This document shows, piece by piece, positions 61,827-64,000 of a stretch of DNA of 64,000 nucleotides. The notes under the pieces are model-generated. The model was given only the letters and a program-made list of their open reading frames with translations. It did not search any database and was not told the origin of the DNA. Each line of letters begins with the position of its first letter. The first letter of the stretch is position 1. The DNA is taken from the NCBI RefSeq assembly GCF_037893185.1, contig NZ_CP140772.1, positions 5,766,001-5,830,000 on the forward strand, written 5' to 3'. The position numbers were made by a program, and so were the translations under genes. The DNA comes from Chitinophaga sp. 180180018-3. Lineage in GTDB: Bacteria; Bacteroidota; Bacteroidia; Chitinophagales; Chitinophagaceae.

Positions 61827-64000
61827 TTATAAAGTGATATTCACGCCCAGGGAATAATTTTTCATCAGCGGGTAAGACCGCATGCTTGCCGCTTCCGGGT
61901 CACGGAATTTCACGTGATCTTCCAGCAGGAATAAATTGGTACCAATAAAGAACAGCCTCAGGGAGCTGATGCCTGCCCTGTTCATTATCTGTTTAGGCAG
62001 TTCATAGGAAAGGTTAATATTTTTCAACCGCAAAAAGGAGCCATTGCGCAACCAGAAAGTAGATGGGTTGTCTCCTGTATTTCTGTTGGCTCTTGGAAAA
62101 GCTGCATTCGTGTTCTCCGGCGTCCAGTGATCATTCCAGAAAGCAAAGTTGGTTTCTTCTGCCCTTGCCTGTACATACCTGGCATCGATCATGACCTGAT
62201 GCCCGGCCAGGCCCTGGAAAAGCAGATCAAGGCTAAGCCCCTTCCAGGCTGCACCCAAAGCAATCCCATAATTAACAGGAGGCGTACTGTGTTTGCCAAT
62301 GTACTGCGCGTCGTTGTCGTCGATCTTGCCATCCGGCTTATCATCCACTGCTCCGCGGATATCGCGGTAATTCATCATACCCAGTTCCGGCTTCTGACCA
62401 AAAATAGTGTACCCGGCAGGCAGCGCGTCAAGGTCGGCCTGGGTACGAAGTATACCAGTGGCCTCCATTCCCCAGATACGATCGGTGCTATACCCTATAA
62501 CGGACTTGTATGCACGCTGATTTTCAGGTTGGTCCTGCATAATCACTTTGTTGGTAGCATAGCCCATGTTGGCGGCAATGGTATAGCGGAAATCCTTGCC
62601 AATGGTATTGTTATATCCTGCAGAAAGCTCAAATCCTTTTGAGTCGATGATCCCGTAGTTCTCGGCAGGCAGCGTTGCGCCAAAGGTAGAAGGAACGCTT
62701 TGCTGGCGCGCCCCCAGGATATCGTAGGTATGCCGGCGAAATACTTCCGCAGAAAAATTGAGTTTACTATCCAGCAGCACGGCGTCTAATCCGCCGTTCC
62801 AGGACAGTGATTTTTCCCAGGTAATATCCGGGTTGGGAAGTCCTACCGGCGCAATACCGGCAGTGGTATTGCCAAAAACAGCACCCGTGTAAATATTGTA
62901 CCGTTGCATCCATTGCCAGCCACCCACGGCATCATTACCTAACATCGCTACTGAGCCTCGCAACTTCAGGTCATTGATAAATTTTACGTTATTCTTAAAG
63001 AAAGACTCTTCGGAAATACGCCATGCGGCGGCCAACGAAGGGAAAAAGCCCCAGCGTCTGCCGGGAGCAAATTTTACGGAGCCATCGTACCGGAATGCTC
63101 CTTCTACAATATATTTATCTGCATAGTTATAATTTACCCTGCCTACATAGGATAAACGACCATCTTCCCATCCGCTTCCGTTCGCAAACTGACTGGAAAG
63201 GCTGCCCGCAAACAGCTGGTCTACCAAAGGCGAAGTAAAGTTGTTACGCTTTGCATTGAACGTGTTGTCATTACCTTCTGCCTGTTCATAAACAAACAGT
63301 GCATTAATTTTATGCAGCCCAAACGACCGGTTATAAGTAACATAACCATTCAACTGGTAAGACTCCGGGTTATCATAAGATTCATACAGGAATTCGCCAT
63401 CATCCCGCACTTTTACGCTTTCCGGCTTATCTGTTACAATATGGTTGTGCTGTCCTGAACGGGCGAATACAGTGAGCTCATATGGCAAACTGAATTGTTT
63501 GATAAAGGTATGCCGGGAGTATTTATTGAACATGATCTTTACATCCAGTCCTGGTACAAATGGTATCTTATACTGCAGTGCAGCAATGGCGTTATAATCT
63601 GAATATTTCTTTTTATTATAACCGGTTTTCCCTTGTACTATGGCCAACGGCGACCATTCCACAAAAGTGCCGTTCAACTTGCCGTTGATATAGGGAGGCA
63701 CCATATGTGTTCTGAACAGAAATGCCTTGTACAGGTCTTCCATGTCGTCATTGTCGCCATCCCATCTCCAGTAAGGTTTCTGATCATTCCGGATGTCGGT
63801 GCTTACATTCAGCGAAGCGGTCAGGTCTTTCGTGATATCTGCCTCTATATTTGCCCGCAATGTATATTTTTTGAAATCCAGCCTGTTGAAGGATCCGCTG
63901 CCATAGTAATAAGCGCCGTTCATGAAATAGCGGACCTTTGATGTACCGCCGCTTACAGACAGCGCATGACGCGTAGTAACAGGATTTTTCCATGCTTCAT
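61827..64000 (-). CDS. SusC/RagA-type TonB-linked transporter, cut by the right window edge
   Basis: The frame continues past base 64000 on the minus strand (…HALSVSGGTSKVRYFMNGAY), so the N-terminal domains and plug are outside and about 724 residues of the barrel are seen. The SGGTSKVRYF segment, KYIVEGAFRYDGSVKFAPGRRWGFFPSLAAAWRISEE, the LRLKNINLSYELP stretch and the final YSLGVNITL are SusC hallmarks. A local ATG at 63923 is internal and not the start. Presence of an STN domain cannot be judged. It is the first visible gene of the SusC-SusD-GH31 operon. Confidence 0.95.
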   Translation of the reverse strand, partial: EAWKNPVTTRHALSVSGGTSKVRYFMNGAYYYGSGSFNRLDFKKYTLRANIEADITKDLTASLNVSTDIRNDQKPYWRWDGDNDDMEDLYKAFLFRTHMVPPYINGKLNGTFVEWSPLAIVQGKTGYNKKKYSDYNAIAALQYKIPFVPGLDVKIMFNKYSRHTFIKQFSLPYELTVFARSGQHNHIVTDKPESVKVRDDGEFLYESYDNPESYQLNGYVTYNRSFGLHKINALFVYEQAEGNDNTFNAKRNNFTSPLVDQLFAGSLSSQFANGSGWEDGRLSYVGRVNYNYADKYIVEGAFRYDGSVKFAPGRRWGFFPSLAAAWRISEESFFKNNVKFINDLKLRGSVAMLGNDAVGGWQWMQRYNIYTGAVFGNTTAGIAPVGLPNPDITWEKSLSWNGGLDAVLLDSKLNFSAEVFRRHTYDILGARQQSVPSTFGATLPAENYGIIDSKGFELSAGYNNTIGKDFRYTIAANMGYATNKVIMQDQPENQRAYKSVIGYSTDRIWGMEATGILRTQADLDALPAGYTIFGQKPELGMMNYRDIRGAVDDKPDGKIDDNDAQYIGKHSTPPVNYGIALGAAWKGLSLDLLFQGLAGHQVMIDARYVQARAEETNFAFWNDHWTPENTNAAFPRANRNTGDNPSTFWLRNGSFLRLKNINLSYELPKQIMNRAGISSLRLFFIGTNLFLLEDHVKFRDPEAASMRSYPLMKNYSLGVNITL

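Overview
The window reads as chromosome from a Bacteroidota polysaccharide degrader, most likely Chitinophaga or a close relative in the Chitinophagaceae. The basis is four SusC/SusD-type pairs (two cut by the window edges), SusC proteins with an N-terminal STN domain, a FecR-type anti-sigma protein, lipobox signal peptides, TAnnTTTG-type promoter boxes and many secreted glycoside hydrolases. I saw no rRNA, tRNA, CRISPR array, integrase or insertion sequence. The genus is inferred from gene style only.

Layout. 1-2546: the end of a SusD gene, a tiny pair of exported peptides (77 and 42 aa) and a CE15-like esterase. 2547-20417: an AT-rich accessory block holding an outer-membrane beta-barrel receptor, three paralogous exported two-cysteine peptides (5521, 8329, 9246), a polytopic GT-C-like membrane protein, a membrane-anchored thioredoxin-like protein, a large secreted S9 peptidase, a SusC/SusD pair and a GH2 enzyme with an unusual C-terminal extension. 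20418-22715: repeats and inverted motifs in front of an AraC-type regulator, then an SDR oxidoreductase. 22704-34908 (minus strand): a polysaccharide utilization locus (SusC, SusD, DUF3823 lipoprotein, an unassigned large secreted protein, zinc alcohol dehydrogenase, GH78 rhamnosidase), probably for a rhamnose-containing glycan. 34909-36097: about 1.2 kb without a convincing gene, ending in a 47-bp-arm palindrome. 36098-36871: DUF1080 protein.

37042-47412 (plus strand) is a phytate/organic-phosphate module: a TPR-membrane-HTH regulator, a TonB-dependent receptor, a beta-helix lipoprotein, a beta-propeller phytase, a purple-acid-phosphatase-like enzyme and a di-heme cytochrome c peroxidase. 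The intergenic DNA before the receptor carries hexamers spaced 9-12 bp apart that resemble a Pho box. A perfect 52-bp-arm inverted repeat covers the 3' ends of the two convergent genes that follow. 48612-49773 is an overlapping HipA-like kinase/DUF3037 pair, then a 51-aa membrane peptide and a remnant of an FtsX/MacB-like permease. 50332-64000 (minus strand) holds two linked glycan loci: SusC (cut by the edge)-SusD-GH31, and FecR-SusC(STN)-SusD-GH30, with no sigma factor gene beside FecR.

The best candidate for something undescribed is the AT-rich block at about 5.2-20.4 kb. Exported two-cysteine peptides, a periplasm-facing thioredoxin and a GT-C-like membrane protein suggest a secreted, disulfide-bonded and possibly modified peptide family. 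A peptidase, SusCD transporter and regulator lie beside it, and a shared operator-like motif links the regulator to the susC promoter region. Its function is unknown to me.
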